Shown one piece after another: positions 25,095 to 34,050 of a DNA stretch of 64,000 nt. How positions within the stretch are numbered: position 1 is the first letter of the stretch; every line of letters begins with the position of its first letter. The notes beneath the pieces are model-generated. The model was not told the origin of the DNA and did not search any database. It was given only the letters and a program-made list of their open reading frames with translations. The stretch is from Polyangiaceae bacterium (lineage in GTDB: Bacteria > Myxococcota_A > Polyangia > Polyangiales > Polyangiaceae): assembly GCA_025936115.1 (NCBI GenBank), contig JAICTZ010000026.1, positions 26,982-90,981 of the forward strand. The letters run 5' to 3'. Made by a program: the position numbers and the translations under genes.

Positions 25095-27633
25095 GCGCGC
25101 TCGCGAAGGCCGCGCCGGGGCCTTCGCTCGCCGCTCCGTTGACGCTACAGCCACTGCTGAGCACGGGCACGGCCGGCATGGATCCCGCGCTTGCCGCCGA
25201 GCCGCCCACGCCATTTTGCTTGCCGAGCCCGCCGGCACCGCCGCGCGCCGAGCTCGGGCCCGAGGCCATGCCGCCGCTGCTCGGATTGCCTTGCGGCGCC
25301 GCTGTCTCGGGCGCGCCACCTTCGTTGACGGCTCCCGGGCTGTCGGAAGAGCCGCCGTCGCCCGCGCTGCCGTTCGAGAGCGGCCCGGGGTTCGTGCCGC
25401 CGCTCCCCTGGCTCGCCGTGCCCGTGCTGCCGCCGCTGCCCATGGCCGGCATCGTCTGCTGCATGCCATCGTCGGTCACGCTGCAGCCAGCGTCCAAACG
25501 TACGATGAGCGGCCGGCCGTCGTAACCCGCCGCGGAGCCCTGGTGCGGGCTCACGTTGACGCGACAGTTCGCGCCGTCCAAGGTCGCCGTCACGTCACTC
25601 TTGCCGGCGCTGTCGACCGGCGCGTCGACGACGACGTGGAGAGCGTTCGCAGGCGCCGCATACGCGAGCTTGCTCGAGGGCGCGCCGTCGGTCGCGGCGT
25701 TCGTCACCACGACGACCGCACCGGCCGCGCGCGGAATGACGACGCCACGATAGCCGTCGCCCGTGAGGCTCTGGTGCGCGCCGGCAGCCGCGTCGCGCGC
25801 CGCCACCACGTGAATCGCCATCGCCGACGGCCCCGCGACGTCGATGCGGTACTCACTGCCCGCCGGCAGCCGCGACACGTCGCACTGATGATCCGAGGAC
25901 GGACACTCCGACGCCTGCGGCATCTCGCGCACGCTCGGCGTGCCGCTCGACGACCAGACGTGCTCGACCGACAGCGCCGATTTCCCGACCGCGGCACTCG
26001 CGCGTTCTCCCGCGAGCGTGAGCTCACCCGGCGTGCGCACGCGCAGGTGCAGCCCGCGCGCCGCGTCCCCGGTCACGACGCGATCGACGAGCACGACCTC
26101 GCCCCCGGCGCCGTCCGGCACGAGCACGAAGTCGCGCAGCGCGACCTTCACGTCGCTCGGGGAGTCGTCGAGCCGAAACTGGTCGGCGTAGTCGCAGCGC
26201 GCCGCCGCGACGCCGGAGACGGACTGGCGCGTCCAGGCCAAATGGGTCGCCGCACCCCAGTTACCCTGACTGGGCGAATAGCCGTCGGGGAGCACGTTCG
26301 AGTCCACCGCCGGCGCGTTGCCCGTGAGCGTCGAAAGCGTCCCGTACGGCGAGGGGTCGACCACCATGTCGTCCGCGCCGCGCGCCAGAACGAAGTTACC
26401 AGCGTCATTGTGTTCGTGGTCGTCGACGAGCCGGCGTGTGCACTGAAAGACACCCCAGACCGTGTCCTTCGACCAAGCGCCCCGCACGTACCAGTTGCCG
26501 ACGCCCTTGCCGAGGTAGTTCGTGGGCAAGTCGTTCGGCAAGCCCGAGCTTTGGCTGCTCCTAGCCAGGGCGATGCCGTCGAAGAGCGCATTGTCGTTCT
26601 CGAGCGCGAGCGCCGTGTTCAAACCGCGCGCGACCGCACGTCCCTGAACGCTGCCGGGCCCCGCCATTGCGGCCAAGAGCGGTCCGTTGTCGGGCGCGCG
26701 GTTGGGCGTCTCGTCCTCCGTGTCGCCGCCGGAGAAGGCTTGCTGCGTCGCCGGCGTCTGACCGTTCGCAAATCGGAGCACCAGCGAATCCGCCCAGCTC
26801 GAGGCGTTGGCGATCGGCGCGCCGTTGTCGGCCATCGCGCGCGCGGACAACCCGAGCTCGAGCACGCTGAGTGGGCCGTATTGCCACCCCTCGGGCCAAT
26901 CGCCTCCCTCGAGTACGCCGCCCGGCGCGAGCGCTGGGGCCAAGTCCTTGCCCCAGATCGTATCCTTGACGATCGACCAGTGCGTGTCGCCCGCGCTGCC
27001 CGCTTCGCCCGCCTCGGCGATCGCGATCAGCGTTGCAGCGAAGGCGTAGCCCGCCTCGTAGTTCGCGCCCGCGAGGTCGCGCAGGTATCCGTCCTTGGCG
27101 TACGCCGTCACCCAGGCGTCGAAGCGCTCGCGCGCGTGAGCGCGCAAGGTTTCGGTCACTCCCGGCGCGTCGTGCAGCCAATCGTAGGCAAGCGCCGAGT
27201 AGGGCGCGAACGTGCGCATGGCGTAGCCCGTATCGTGCGTGATCACGGCGTCCCCGCCGTCGCCGTCGCCGACCGTCGCGTAGTCGTCGAGCAGCACATT
27301 CCAGTACTTTATGGCTGTTTCAAGGTCGTCCGCGCTGCCCGAAGCCTCCCACGACACGAGACAGCCCGACAGCGTCGTCACGAACTCGAAGCCTTGCCAG
27401 CCGCCGTCCGCATACTCCGACGGATCGGTCCGCGCAGCGGCACAACGCGCGGCTCCGCGCTCGACGGCGCTGCCCTTCACGCCGACTTGCGCGCTGAGCC
27501 CCGAGAGCGTCTCGGCATCGAGCCAGAGGCGCGGATGCGGACCCGACGGTGCAGCCACGGCCGCGTGACTGATCGAGCATAGGAACGTTCCAGCGGCGCC
27601 AGTGCTGAGCACGCGTCGGAGAATTTTTCCCAT
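25036..27633 (-). CDS. Heparinase II/III-like secreted protein with MYXO-CTERM tail
   Basis: An 865-residue exported protein. The ATG at 27633 begins a signal peptide ending near HAAVAAPSG. An alpha-helical toroid-like domain (about 40-370; TGYAMRTFAPYSALAYDWL, WPEGWQYG) is followed by a beta-rich domain (VDDHEHNDAGNFVL) as in heparinase/alginate lyase-type enzymes, suggesting a polysaccharide lyase. A Gly/Ser-rich linker (about 735-825) leads to a C-terminal GCSVNG, a hydrophobic helix and a basic end (ARTRRR): the MYXO-CTERM plan, which directs processing and surface anchoring in Myxococcota. It is a paralogue of the protein at 39600-41810. Its last codons overlap the convergent PaaK-like gene. 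Confidence 0.85.
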   Translation of the reverse strand: MGKILRRVLSTGAAGTFLCSISHAAVAAPSGPHPRLWLDAETLSGLSAQVGVKGSAVERGAARCAAARTDPSEYADGGWQGFEFVTTLSGCLVSWEASGSADDLETAIKYWNVLLDDYATVGDGDGGDAVITHDTGYAMRTFAPYSALAYDWLHDAPGVTETLRAHARERFDAWVTAYAKDGYLRDLAGANYEAGYAFAATLIAIAEAGEAGSAGDTHWSIVKDTIWGKDLAPALAPGGVLEGGDWPEGWQYGPLSVLELGLSARAMADNGAPIANASSWADSLVLRFANGQTPATQQAFSGGDTEDETPNRAPDNGPLLAAMAGPGSVQGRAVARGLNTALALENDNALFDGIALARSSQSSGLPNDLPTNYLGKGVGNWYVRGAWSKDTVWGVFQCTRRLVDDHEHNDAGNFVLARGADDMVVDPSPYGTLSTLTGNAPAVDSNVLPDGYSPSQGNWGAATHLAWTRQSVSGVAAARCDYADQFRLDDSPSDVKVALRDFVLVPDGAGGEVVLVDRVVTGDAARGLHLRVRTPGELTLAGERASAAVGKSALSVEHVWSSSGTPSVREMPQASECPSSDHQCDVSRLPAGSEYRIDVAGPSAMAIHVVAARDAAAGAHQSLTGDGYRGVVIPRAAGAVVVVTNAATDGAPSSKLAYAAPANALHVVVDAPVDSAGKSDVTATLDGANCRVNVSPHQGSAAGYDGRPLIVRLDAGCSVTDDGMQQTMPAMGSGGSTGTASQGSGGTNPGPLSNGSAGDGGSSDSPGAVNEGGAPETAAPQGNPSSGGMASGPSSARGGAGGLGKQNGVGGSAASAGSMPAVPVLSSGCSVNGAASEGPGAAFASALIGLLLLARTRRRADCVPR

Positions 27634-27764
27634 TCCGTGGCGTCTAGCATCGAGCGTCGAACCACGCCCTCGACAGCGTCGCAAAAAAGGCTTTGTCAGC
27701 GCTCCGTCAGCAGCTAACGCGACGCGTTGGCAGATCCGGCACGAGGCTTGAATGGACGGGCGTC

Positions 27765-29060
27765 GTGTCCAAGTTTGTACTCGCCCTCGCCGCCGCTCAT
27801 GTCCTCTCTGCGCCTTCCTGCGGCGACACGACGGACGTGGGAACGCTCAGCTCCCCTATAAGCACGTTCGCGGTTCCGAGCGGCGACGATTCGAATGCTT
27901 CGAGCGCGGCAAAAGAGGCATCCGGGGCCGATTGTCCCACGCCCGATCCCGGGCAAAACGCCCCCGAATTGTGGTCGGCGCCGTTCGAGAACGATCCCTC
28001 CACCAACGCGTCGAGCGTCGCCGTCGACGCGAGCAATGACGCATATATGACGACGCTCGCCGGGGGTACTCGCAAGGTGGGCGCAGACGGCGCCGTCGTT
28101 TGGACGAAGCCGTGGGGCACGCTAGTCGCTACGGACGCAGACGGTGACGTGATCGTGAGCGGTGCGTTCACGGGTTCGATCACGCTCGACGCGACGGCGC
28201 TCGTTTCGTCGGGCAATAGCGACGTCTTCGTCGCGCGGCTCGATACGGACGGCAACGTCGTGCGCGCCGTCGCGCTCGGCGGCGAAGGCGACGACACGCT
28301 GCAAAGCATCGCCGTGGATCAGGCGGGACGCGTCGTCGTGTCCGGGCCGGGTCTCGGCACCGTGGCGCTCGACGCCGACGATACGCCCGCGTGGCACGTC
28401 GACTTCTACGGCTACGTCGCGACCGACGCCGATAACGACGTGCTCGTCACGGGCGCGCTCACGGGCAGCACCGACTTCGGCGGCGGCACGCTGACGAGCG
28501 CGGGCGGCAAGGACGTCTTCGTCGTGAAGCTCGACGAAAGCGGCGCGCACGTCTTCAGCCATCGCTACGGCGACGCCGGCAGCGCACAGGAAGGTCAGGC
28601 CATCAGCGCGGACGCCGACGGAAATATCGTCGTTGCCGGCGTCTTCGACCAAAGCATCGACTTTGGCACGGGTACCCTCGCGCCGGCGAAGTGTCCTTCG
28701 GAAGCCTGGTGCGCTCAGTCGGGTTTCGTCGCCAAGCTCGATGCGAGCGGCAACACACTCTTCAGCGTCACACGCGGTGCGATGCGGGCGCTCACCGGCA
28801 TCGCGAACACAGCGGCGGGTGGCTTCGTCGTGTCGGGCGCGGGCCCGGCGGATGCCTCTCCACCGTTTCGCATGCCGGTGCTGTCCGCGTTCGACGGCAA
28901 CGGCTCGACGCTGTGGTCCAAATCGGAATGGCCGGAGACGGGTTTGGGCTCCGGTCGCGGCGTCGCGGTCGATGGTTGCGGTTCCGTACTTTGGTCGGTC
29001 AGCGCCAAGCCTTCGTTCGACACGAACGAGCGCGCTTATCTCGTCAAGCTCTCACCCTAG
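27765..29060 (+). CDS. SBBP-type beta-propeller secreted protein
   Basis: An exported repeat protein of about 431 residues. The GTG at 27765 directly opens a hydrophobic signal (VLALAAAHVL); the longer TTG frame at 27693 puts basic residues before it. The body has repeats with D-GNVV or DADGDVIVSG motifs, S-DVFVARLD and GGKDVFVVKLD, spaced by about 45-55 residues, as in SBBP/beta-propeller proteins. It is probably an extracellular or periplasmic binding protein; no catalytic signature is seen. It ends 21 bases before glmS, which seems unrelated. Confidence 0.75.
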   Translation: MSKFVLALAAAHVLSAPSCGDTTDVGTLSSPISTFAVPSGDDSNASSAAKEASGADCPTPDPGQNAPELWSAPFENDPSTNASSVAVDASNDAYMTTLAGGTRKVGADGAVVWTKPWGTLVATDADGDVIVSGAFTGSITLDATALVSSGNSDVFVARLDTDGNVVRAVALGGEGDDTLQSIAVDQAGRVVVSGPGLGTVALDADDTPAWHVDFYGYVATDADNDVLVTGALTGSTDFGGGTLTSAGGKDVFVVKLDESGAHVFSHRYGDAGSAQEGQAISADADGNIVVAGVFDQSIDFGTGTLAPAKCPSEAWCAQSGFVAKLDASGNTLFSVTRGAMRALTGIANTAAGGFVVSGAGPADASPPFRMPVLSAFDGNGSTLWSKSEWPETGLGSGRGVAVDGCGSVLWSVSAKPSFDTNERAYLVKLSP

Positions 29061-29081
29061 TCAACTAGTTGAAAGGTCACC

Positions 29082-30917
29082 ATGTGCGGCATTGTCGGCT
29101 ACCTCGGAAAACGTGAAGCAACCCCCATTCTTCTCGATTGCTTGAAGCGCTTGGAATATCGGGGGTACGACAGCGCGGGCGTCGGACTGCTCTTGCCGTC
29201 GGGCCCGGAAGTGCACCGTTCGACGGAACGGCTGAGCGGCCTCGAAACCAAGCTCAGTCGCTTGAACGGCCACGCGCTCGCCGCGCGCATCGGCATCGGT
29301 CACACGCGCTGGGCGACCCACGGCCGGCCCACCGAGCTCAACGCTCACCCGCACACGAGCCACGACGGCAAGGTCATCGTCGTGCACAACGGCATCTTCG
29401 AGAACTTCGTCGAGCTGCGCTCCGAGCTCTCGTCTTACGGGCTCGCGCCGGTGACGCAAACCGACACGGAGTGCTTCCCGCTGCTCGTCTCCCTTCTCAT
29501 GCGCGAGGGCTACAGCTTCGAGCAGGCGTTTCGTGCGGCGACGCGCCGCGTGGAAGGCAAATTCGCCATCGCGTGCCTCCACGCCGAGCACCCGGAAAAA
29601 ATGCTGCTCGCGCGTTCCGGCCCGACGCTCGTCGTCGGCATCGGCGAAAATGAGTACTTCGTGGCCTCCGACGTGGCGCCGCTCCTGCCGCACACGCGCG
29701 ACGTGATGTTCCTCGAAGACGGCGACGTCGCCGTACTCACGCCCGACGGCATCAGCGTCACCGACGACGACGAGGTCTCGGTCGTGCGCCCCATCACGCG
29801 CATCGACCTCGACGCTTCGGCGACCGAGCTCGACGGTCACGCGCACTTCATGCACAAGGAGATCTACGAGCAACCGCAGGCGCTTGCCCGTACGCTCGTC
29901 GCGCACCTGAACGGCGACGATCTGAAGCTCGGCTTGCCCATCACGGCCGACTTCTGGCGGCGCGCCGAGCGCCTCTCGATCCTCGCGTGCGGCACGTCGT
30001 GGCACGCAGGGCTCGTCGGCAAATTCTTGATGGAAAAGCTCGCGCGCCTGCCGGTCGAGGTCGATTACGCTTCCGAGTACCGCTATCGCTCGCCGATCGT
30101 GAACGACAGGACGCTCGCTCTCGCCATCACGCAAAGCGGCGAGACCGCGGACACCCTCGGCGCCTTGGCGGAAGCCTCGACCCTCGGCGCGCGCACGCTC
30201 GCGCTCTGCAACGCCAGAGGCTCGCAAATCACCCGCCTCGCCGAGGGCACGCTGCTCACGCACGCCGGCCCGGAAATCGGCGTCGCCTCGACCAAGGCGT
30301 TCACCACTCAAGTCCTCCTGCTCACGCTGCTCGCGATGGAAGCGGGGCTCGCGCGCGGCACACTCACGCACGATGCAGCCGACGAGCTCCTCGCAGGCTT
30401 GCGCGCCTTGCCGGCCCAGGTCGAACGCGTCGTCGCGCTCGAGCCGCAAATCGCCGAGATTGCAGCGCGCTGGGCTACCGCGCACGACGCGCTGTATCTC
30501 GGCCGCGGACCGCTCTACCCGATTGCCCTCGAGGGCGCGCTCAAGCTCAAGGAAATCTCGTACATCCACGCCGAGGGTTATCCGGCTGGAGAGCTGAAGC
30601 ACGGTCCCATCGCCCTCATCGACGCGCGGATGCCGGTCGTCGCGCTCATGCCGAAAGACGAGCACCGCGAACGGACGCTCAGCAACCTTCAGGAGACGAT
30701 CGCGCGTGAAGGTCATGTGATCGCCTTCGTCACGAAGGGCGACACCGCCCTCGAGGGGCTTGCCGACGAACTGATCGAGCTGCCCGTGACGCACCCGGCG
30801 CTGGCGCCCATTCTCTTCGCCGTTCCCCTGCAGCTCCTCGCGTATCACATGGCCGTCCAGCGCGGCTGCGACGTGGACCGGCCGCGCAATCTCGCCAAAT
30901 CGGTGACCGTCGAGTAG
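29082..30917 (+). CDS. glmS: Glutamine--fructose-6-phosphate aminotransferase
   Basis: A full-length GlmS (611 residues). It makes glucosamine-6-phosphate from fructose-6-phosphate and glutamine, the first step to UDP-GlcNAc. The N-terminal glutaminase begins MCGIVGYLG with the catalytic Cys2, followed by two SIS domains (ACGTSWHAG, SQSGETADT, ALEGALKLKE) and the conserved end DRPRNLAKSVTVE. AAAGG lies five bases before the ATG. GlmS would supply precursor for peptidoglycan and also for the amino-sugar polymer predicted from the locus 2 kb downstream. No glmS ribozyme is seen. Confidence 0.98.
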   Translation: MCGIVGYLGKREATPILLDCLKRLEYRGYDSAGVGLLLPSGPEVHRSTERLSGLETKLSRLNGHALAARIGIGHTRWATHGRPTELNAHPHTSHDGKVIVVHNGIFENFVELRSELSSYGLAPVTQTDTECFPLLVSLLMREGYSFEQAFRAATRRVEGKFAIACLHAEHPEKMLLARSGPTLVVGIGENEYFVASDVAPLLPHTRDVMFLEDGDVAVLTPDGISVTDDDEVSVVRPITRIDLDASATELDGHAHFMHKEIYEQPQALARTLVAHLNGDDLKLGLPITADFWRRAERLSILACGTSWHAGLVGKFLMEKLARLPVEVDYASEYRYRSPIVNDRTLALAITQSGETADTLGALAEASTLGARTLALCNARGSQITRLAEGTLLTHAGPEIGVASTKAFTTQVLLLTLLAMEAGLARGTLTHDAADELLAGLRALPAQVERVVALEPQIAEIAARWATAHDALYLGRGPLYPIALEGALKLKEISYIHAEGYPAGELKHGPIALIDARMPVVALMPKDEHRERTLSNLQETIAREGHVIAFVTKGDTALEGLADELIELPVTHPALAPILFAVPLQLLAYHMAVQRGCDVDRPRNLAKSVTVE

Positions 30918-31320
30918 CGGCGCCGGAGCGAAACCGCCCTCGCGATCGTCGTCCGGCCACGAAAACGGCAACGGCCTCGCGCTCGCTCCGAAGCAAACCT
31001 GGTCGGGCGGGCTCTCCGCGCGGCACGAGCTCGGTCCCCGGCGTCGCGCGCGGCGGCATTCGCTTCTACGGCATCGGCGACCCCAGGCGCCGGCGGCCGA
31101 GCGACACTCTCTAGAAGCCGCCCGCGCGCCACACGCGCCGACCCGTACGCTGTCGCCCGCTCGCACGAGTGTCGCAGTTTACCCAGGACAGGTTGCGCCT
31201 CATACCTGCCTAGACGTTTGCGACCACGTCAATTCCAGTCAGTGCAAAGTCGATGTGCGGGCGTGTGAGCCGGGGTGCGGCGGTGTGCGTCGAGCGCGGC
31301 GGCAGAAGTACTCGATTGTG

Positions 31321-31350
31321 TTGGTAATTCCCGCCGAATCGGAGTGTTAT
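31321..31350 (+). promoter_or_regulatory. Weak sigma-70-like promoter candidate
   Basis: TTGGTA (31321-31326) and TGTTAT (31345-31350) each match 4 of 6 consensus bases and are 18 bases apart. They lie 71 bases before the collagen-like gene. Housekeeping promoters of this group are poorly defined, so this is a guess. Confidence 0.25.
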
Positions 31351-31409
31351 CCCACGCGGTTGCTGCGGAGCGACCAGCCGAGTCCTCGGGGGATTCGACA
31401 ACTAGATAG

Positions 31410-31414
31410 AGGAG
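31410..31414 (+). promoter_or_regulatory. Shine-Dalgarno site of the collagen-like gene
   Basis: AGGAG seven bases before the ATG at 31422. It confirms the start of a gene with atypical composition. Confidence 0.7.
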
Positions 31415-31421
31415 CAGCGTT

Positions 31422-32762
31422 ATGAGACTGATTAAGACTCGTTCGAGCCTGGCGCTCTATATTGGTATCGTCGGTATGACGGTCGGCGGTTGCGGCGACG
31501 GAAGTGACGGCGCTCCGGGAGCTAACGGTGCAGACGTCATGACGCGCACGACGATAGAGGCTCCTGGGAAGAACTGCGCGAACGGCGGACAGAAGCTCGA
31601 CTTCGGCACCGACAGCGATCACGACGGCAAGCTCTCGGATTCGGAGGTCACCGACACCACGTACGTGTGCAACGGCGCCAAGGGTGCCGACGGCACGGAC
31701 GGCGCGAACGGGATGGACGGCGCGGACGGTGCCGATGGGATGGACGGCGCGACGGGACCCATGGGCGATCCGGGTGCCGACGGCGCGACGGGGCCGGCGG
31801 GCCCACGCGGTTCGATGGGCGCGATGGGTGAGGACGGCGCCCCGGGCCAGGACGGCGCGACCGGGCCGACTGGTCCAACCGGCCCGACGGGTGCTGGTGA
31901 CCCCGGTCCGACGGGTCCGACCGGCGCAACGGGTGCGACTGGCGATCTCGGGCCAACGGGTGCAGGCGTGACGGGTGCGACGGGAGCAACGGGCGCGGCG
32001 GGAGCAACGGGCGCGAAGGGCGCGACTGGCGCTACCGGGCCAACGGGCGCGACGGGCGTCACGGGTACGACGGGTACGACGGGTACCGCCGGAGCGACTG
32101 GCGCGACGGGTCCAACTGGGCCGATTGGCGCGACGGGCGTCACGGGCCCGTCAGGCACGCCGGGCAATACCGGAGCGACTGGATCGACAGGAGCGACAGG
32201 GCCAACAGGTCCGATTGGCGCGACCGGGGCAACTGGCGGGACCGGCGTGACTGGCGGGACCGGCGTGACTGGCGCGACCGGCGGGACCGGCGCGACGGGC
32301 GTGACCGGACCGACGGGAACCACCGGCGCGACGGGCGTAACCGGACCGACCGGTCCGACGGGGACCACCGGCGCGACGGGTCCGACCGGTCCGACGGGGA
32401 CCACCGGCGCGACCGGTGCGACGGGTGCCACCGGCGCGACGGGCGCGACGGGTGCCACCGGCGCGACGAGCTCGACGTTCTTCAGCGCGAGTCAGGTCCT
32501 TGCCGGCGGCACCACTACGTGCAGCTCGACATCGTCTACTTCGAGCACGACGACGTGCAACGGTATCCAGATTGACGGTCTCCCGCTGTGCGGCGAGTAC
32601 GAATGGTCCGGCGACGACGTATGTCTGCTGATGAGCGGTGACATCTATGCGAGCTGGACCCCAGCCTGCAACGGGTACCAGACCTGCAGGTACTGGAACG
32701 GCTCTTCATGGCAAACCACGACGGATGGCTGCACGATCGGCAATCTCGTGTGCTACTTCTGA
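31422..32762 (+). CDS. Collagen-like surface lipoprotein
   Basis: A 446-residue exported protein. It has a lipoprotein signal (VGGC, C24), then a small domain (about 40-84) with CANGGQKLDFGTDSDHDGK and an EF-hand-like DSDHDGKLSDSE loop, of the DUF7151-type repeat common in Myxococcota (name from memory). Residues 85-349 are about 89 Gly-X-Y triplets, mostly GAT, GPT and GVT, broken by two one-residue gaps (GA before GDP and GA before GVT). The C-terminal 97 residues form a compact head with eight cysteines. The protein should trimerise as a thread- or stalk-like triple helix anchored in a membrane. The threonine-rich triplets with few prolines resemble other bacterial collagens, which can be glycosylated. 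Confidence 0.9.
   Translation: MRLIKTRSSLALYIGIVGMTVGGCGDGSDGAPGANGADVMTRTTIEAPGKNCANGGQKLDFGTDSDHDGKLSDSEVTDTTYVCNGAKGADGTDGANGMDGADGADGMDGATGPMGDPGADGATGPAGPRGSMGAMGEDGAPGQDGATGPTGPTGPTGAGDPGPTGPTGATGATGDLGPTGAGVTGATGATGAAGATGAKGATGATGPTGATGVTGTTGTTGTAGATGATGPTGPIGATGVTGPSGTPGNTGATGSTGATGPTGPIGATGATGGTGVTGGTGVTGATGGTGATGVTGPTGTTGATGVTGPTGPTGTTGATGPTGPTGTTGATGATGATGATGATGATGATSSTFFSASQVLAGGTTTCSSTSSTSSTTTCNGIQIDGLPLCGEYEWSGDDVCLLMSGDIYASWTPACNGYQTCRYWNGSSWQTTTDGCTIGNLVCYF
31674..32468 (+). repeat. Collagen-like coding repeat (Gly-X-Y)
   Basis: A 795-base coding repeat with nine-base periodicity built from GGx ACx/CCx GCx codons (such as ACGGGCGCGACGGGC). Near-identical units from about 31930 to 32460 make length change by slippage likely. 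The complementary strand is also open, giving a Pro/Val/Ala repeat that is a mirror of this gene. Confidence 0.85.
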
Positions 32763-32790
32763 GTAGGCGGCGGCTCACCTAGGAAACGCA

Positions 32791-32834
32791 GCGATTCCGG
32801 GCAAAGGCGGGGGCGTGCCCGAGCCCGGAATCGC
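32791..32834. terminator. Hairpin after the collagen-like gene
   Basis: A perfect 12-bp inverted repeat, GCGATTCCGGGC (32791-32802) and GCCCGGAATCGC (32823-32834), with an inner GGGC/GCCC and an outer CGCA/TGCG pair. It lies between the convergent collagen-like and glycosyltransferase genes, so it could end both. There is no T run. Confidence 0.6.
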
Positions 32835-32851
32835 CATGCGTCGCCAAAAGT

Positions 32852-33961
32852 TCAGCTGCCGACGTCTAGCGCCGCGCTCAGCGCTTTCACGCTGAATTGG
32901 CGGTTCGCGGTGACACGCTCCCGCTCGGACGCGGGTAGTCGCGGATCGGCGAGGAGTGCCGCCGTGACCTCGAGCACCTCGTCGTGACGGCCGACGTAGT
33001 AGGCGGAGATGGACCACTCGTCACGAGCGCGCCACGCGTACACGCTCGCGTCAACGAACAAGAGATCCGCCGGTAACGGAAGGGACGCGGCGTGCTTCGC
33101 AAACAGATACGCGCGCGCGTAGTGTTTGCGCAGGCGTTCGTAGCGCGCGAGTCCACACAGACTCTCCGCGCGGCTCGGACGAAATTCGTGCGCCGCAAGG
33201 TACGCCGCCACGACGAACGGCTCGGGCCGTTCGAGTAGCTCGTTGAGCTTCGCGACCTCGAACAGCGAGTACCAGACCTCCTCGGGCCAGCCGCCGCCTT
33301 CGACGCGCCGCATGTAATGTTCGAGGGCCTTGTCGAGGCGGCCCGCGTCGCGATAGCTCTGCGCGAGGTAGAAGCGGTACCGCTGATTGTTCGGCTCGAC
33401 GCGGAGAGCCTCCTCGAGCAGCGCGGCGTCCTTGGCGTATTTTTGTGGGTCCGCTGAGCGCGCACCGTCGGTATGCGGCCGATTCACGAGGCCCTCGAGC
33501 TTCGCTTGCGTGAACGGCGCCGCACATTCGAGGTACTCGTGAAGCACGCCCTCCCAGCGCCAAGGCAAGCTCGAACGCACGAGCTCTGTCCGGTAATACG
33601 CGAGCTCGCGAAGCTCGGTCTTCAACTGATACGCGTCGTGGGTGAGGACCGGCGGTTCGAACTCCGCAGTCACGTCGAGCACCTCGTCCGCGTCGACGAT
33701 CAGCGTGAAGTCGGCTTTGCCCCGCGCAAGCTCGAGCGCCTCGCTGCGATTGGCGCCGAAATTGCGCCACGGGCGCTCATGCAGCTCGCCCGGCACACCC
33801 GCCAGGCTTTCCCGGATCACGGCCTGAGTGCCGTCGGTCGAACCCGTATCGACGATGACCCAATGGTCGATGAGTGGTCGCGCGGCTTTCAAACAGCGTG
33901 CGATGACCTTCGACTCGTTCTTCACGATCATGTTGAGACACACGCTCGCGCGCCCGATCAT
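32852..33961 (-). CDS. GT2 glycosyltransferase with TPR-like C-terminus
   Basis: A 369-residue protein. The N-terminal GT-A domain has LNMIVKNE, VDTGSTDGT and the metal-binding DADEVLD, the pattern of family 2 transferases related to SunS and WaaE. Residues about 200-369 are helical repeats (EEALRVEPNNQRYRFYLAQ and similar) resembling TPRs, which could bind a partner or acceptor. The ATG at 33961 has GGAAGGG seven bases upstream. It forms the left edge of the polysaccharide locus. The sugar donor is unknown. Confidence 0.88.
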   Translation of the reverse strand: MIGRASVCLNMIVKNESKVIARCLKAARPLIDHWVIVDTGSTDGTQAVIRESLAGVPGELHERPWRNFGANRSEALELARGKADFTLIVDADEVLDVTAEFEPPVLTHDAYQLKTELRELAYYRTELVRSSLPWRWEGVLHEYLECAAPFTQAKLEGLVNRPHTDGARSADPQKYAKDAALLEEALRVEPNNQRYRFYLAQSYRDAGRLDKALEHYMRRVEGGGWPEEVWYSLFEVAKLNELLERPEPFVVAAYLAAHEFRPSRAESLCGLARYERLRKHYARAYLFAKHAASLPLPADLLFVDASVYAWRARDEWSISAYYVGRHDEVLEVTAALLADPRLPASERERVTANRQFSVKALSAALDVGS

Positions 33962-34050
33962 GCGTTCGCCCTTCCGATCATGAGACCGCACTTTACACGC
34001 GCGCGCGCCTGCTCGTAAGGCCCGCGGACGCGACGCATGGGGTGCCCGCC

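Larger units (their letters stand above)
30918..31421. other. Intergenic region upstream of the collagen-like gene
   Basis: A 504-base stretch with no credible gene on either strand. The first 250 bases are GC-rich; a reading frame antisense to the glmS end is a mirror of its conserved C-terminus. The second half is less GC-rich and should hold the control region of the collagen-like gene. No RNA gene is recognised. Confidence 0.6.

Noticed and set aside
30845..31132. Minus-strand reading frame with STVTDLARLRG
   Set aside because: It is the mirror of the conserved GlmS C-terminus (RNLAKSVTVE), a common false gene.
31619..32458. Minus-strand 279-codon Pro/Val/Ala repeat frame
   Set aside because: Complement of the collagen-like repeat; it has no signal peptide or RBS and the plus strand has both.
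31674..32468. CRISPR-like periodicity
   Set aside because: Nine-base in-frame Gly-X-Y coding repeats with no spacer/repeat structure.
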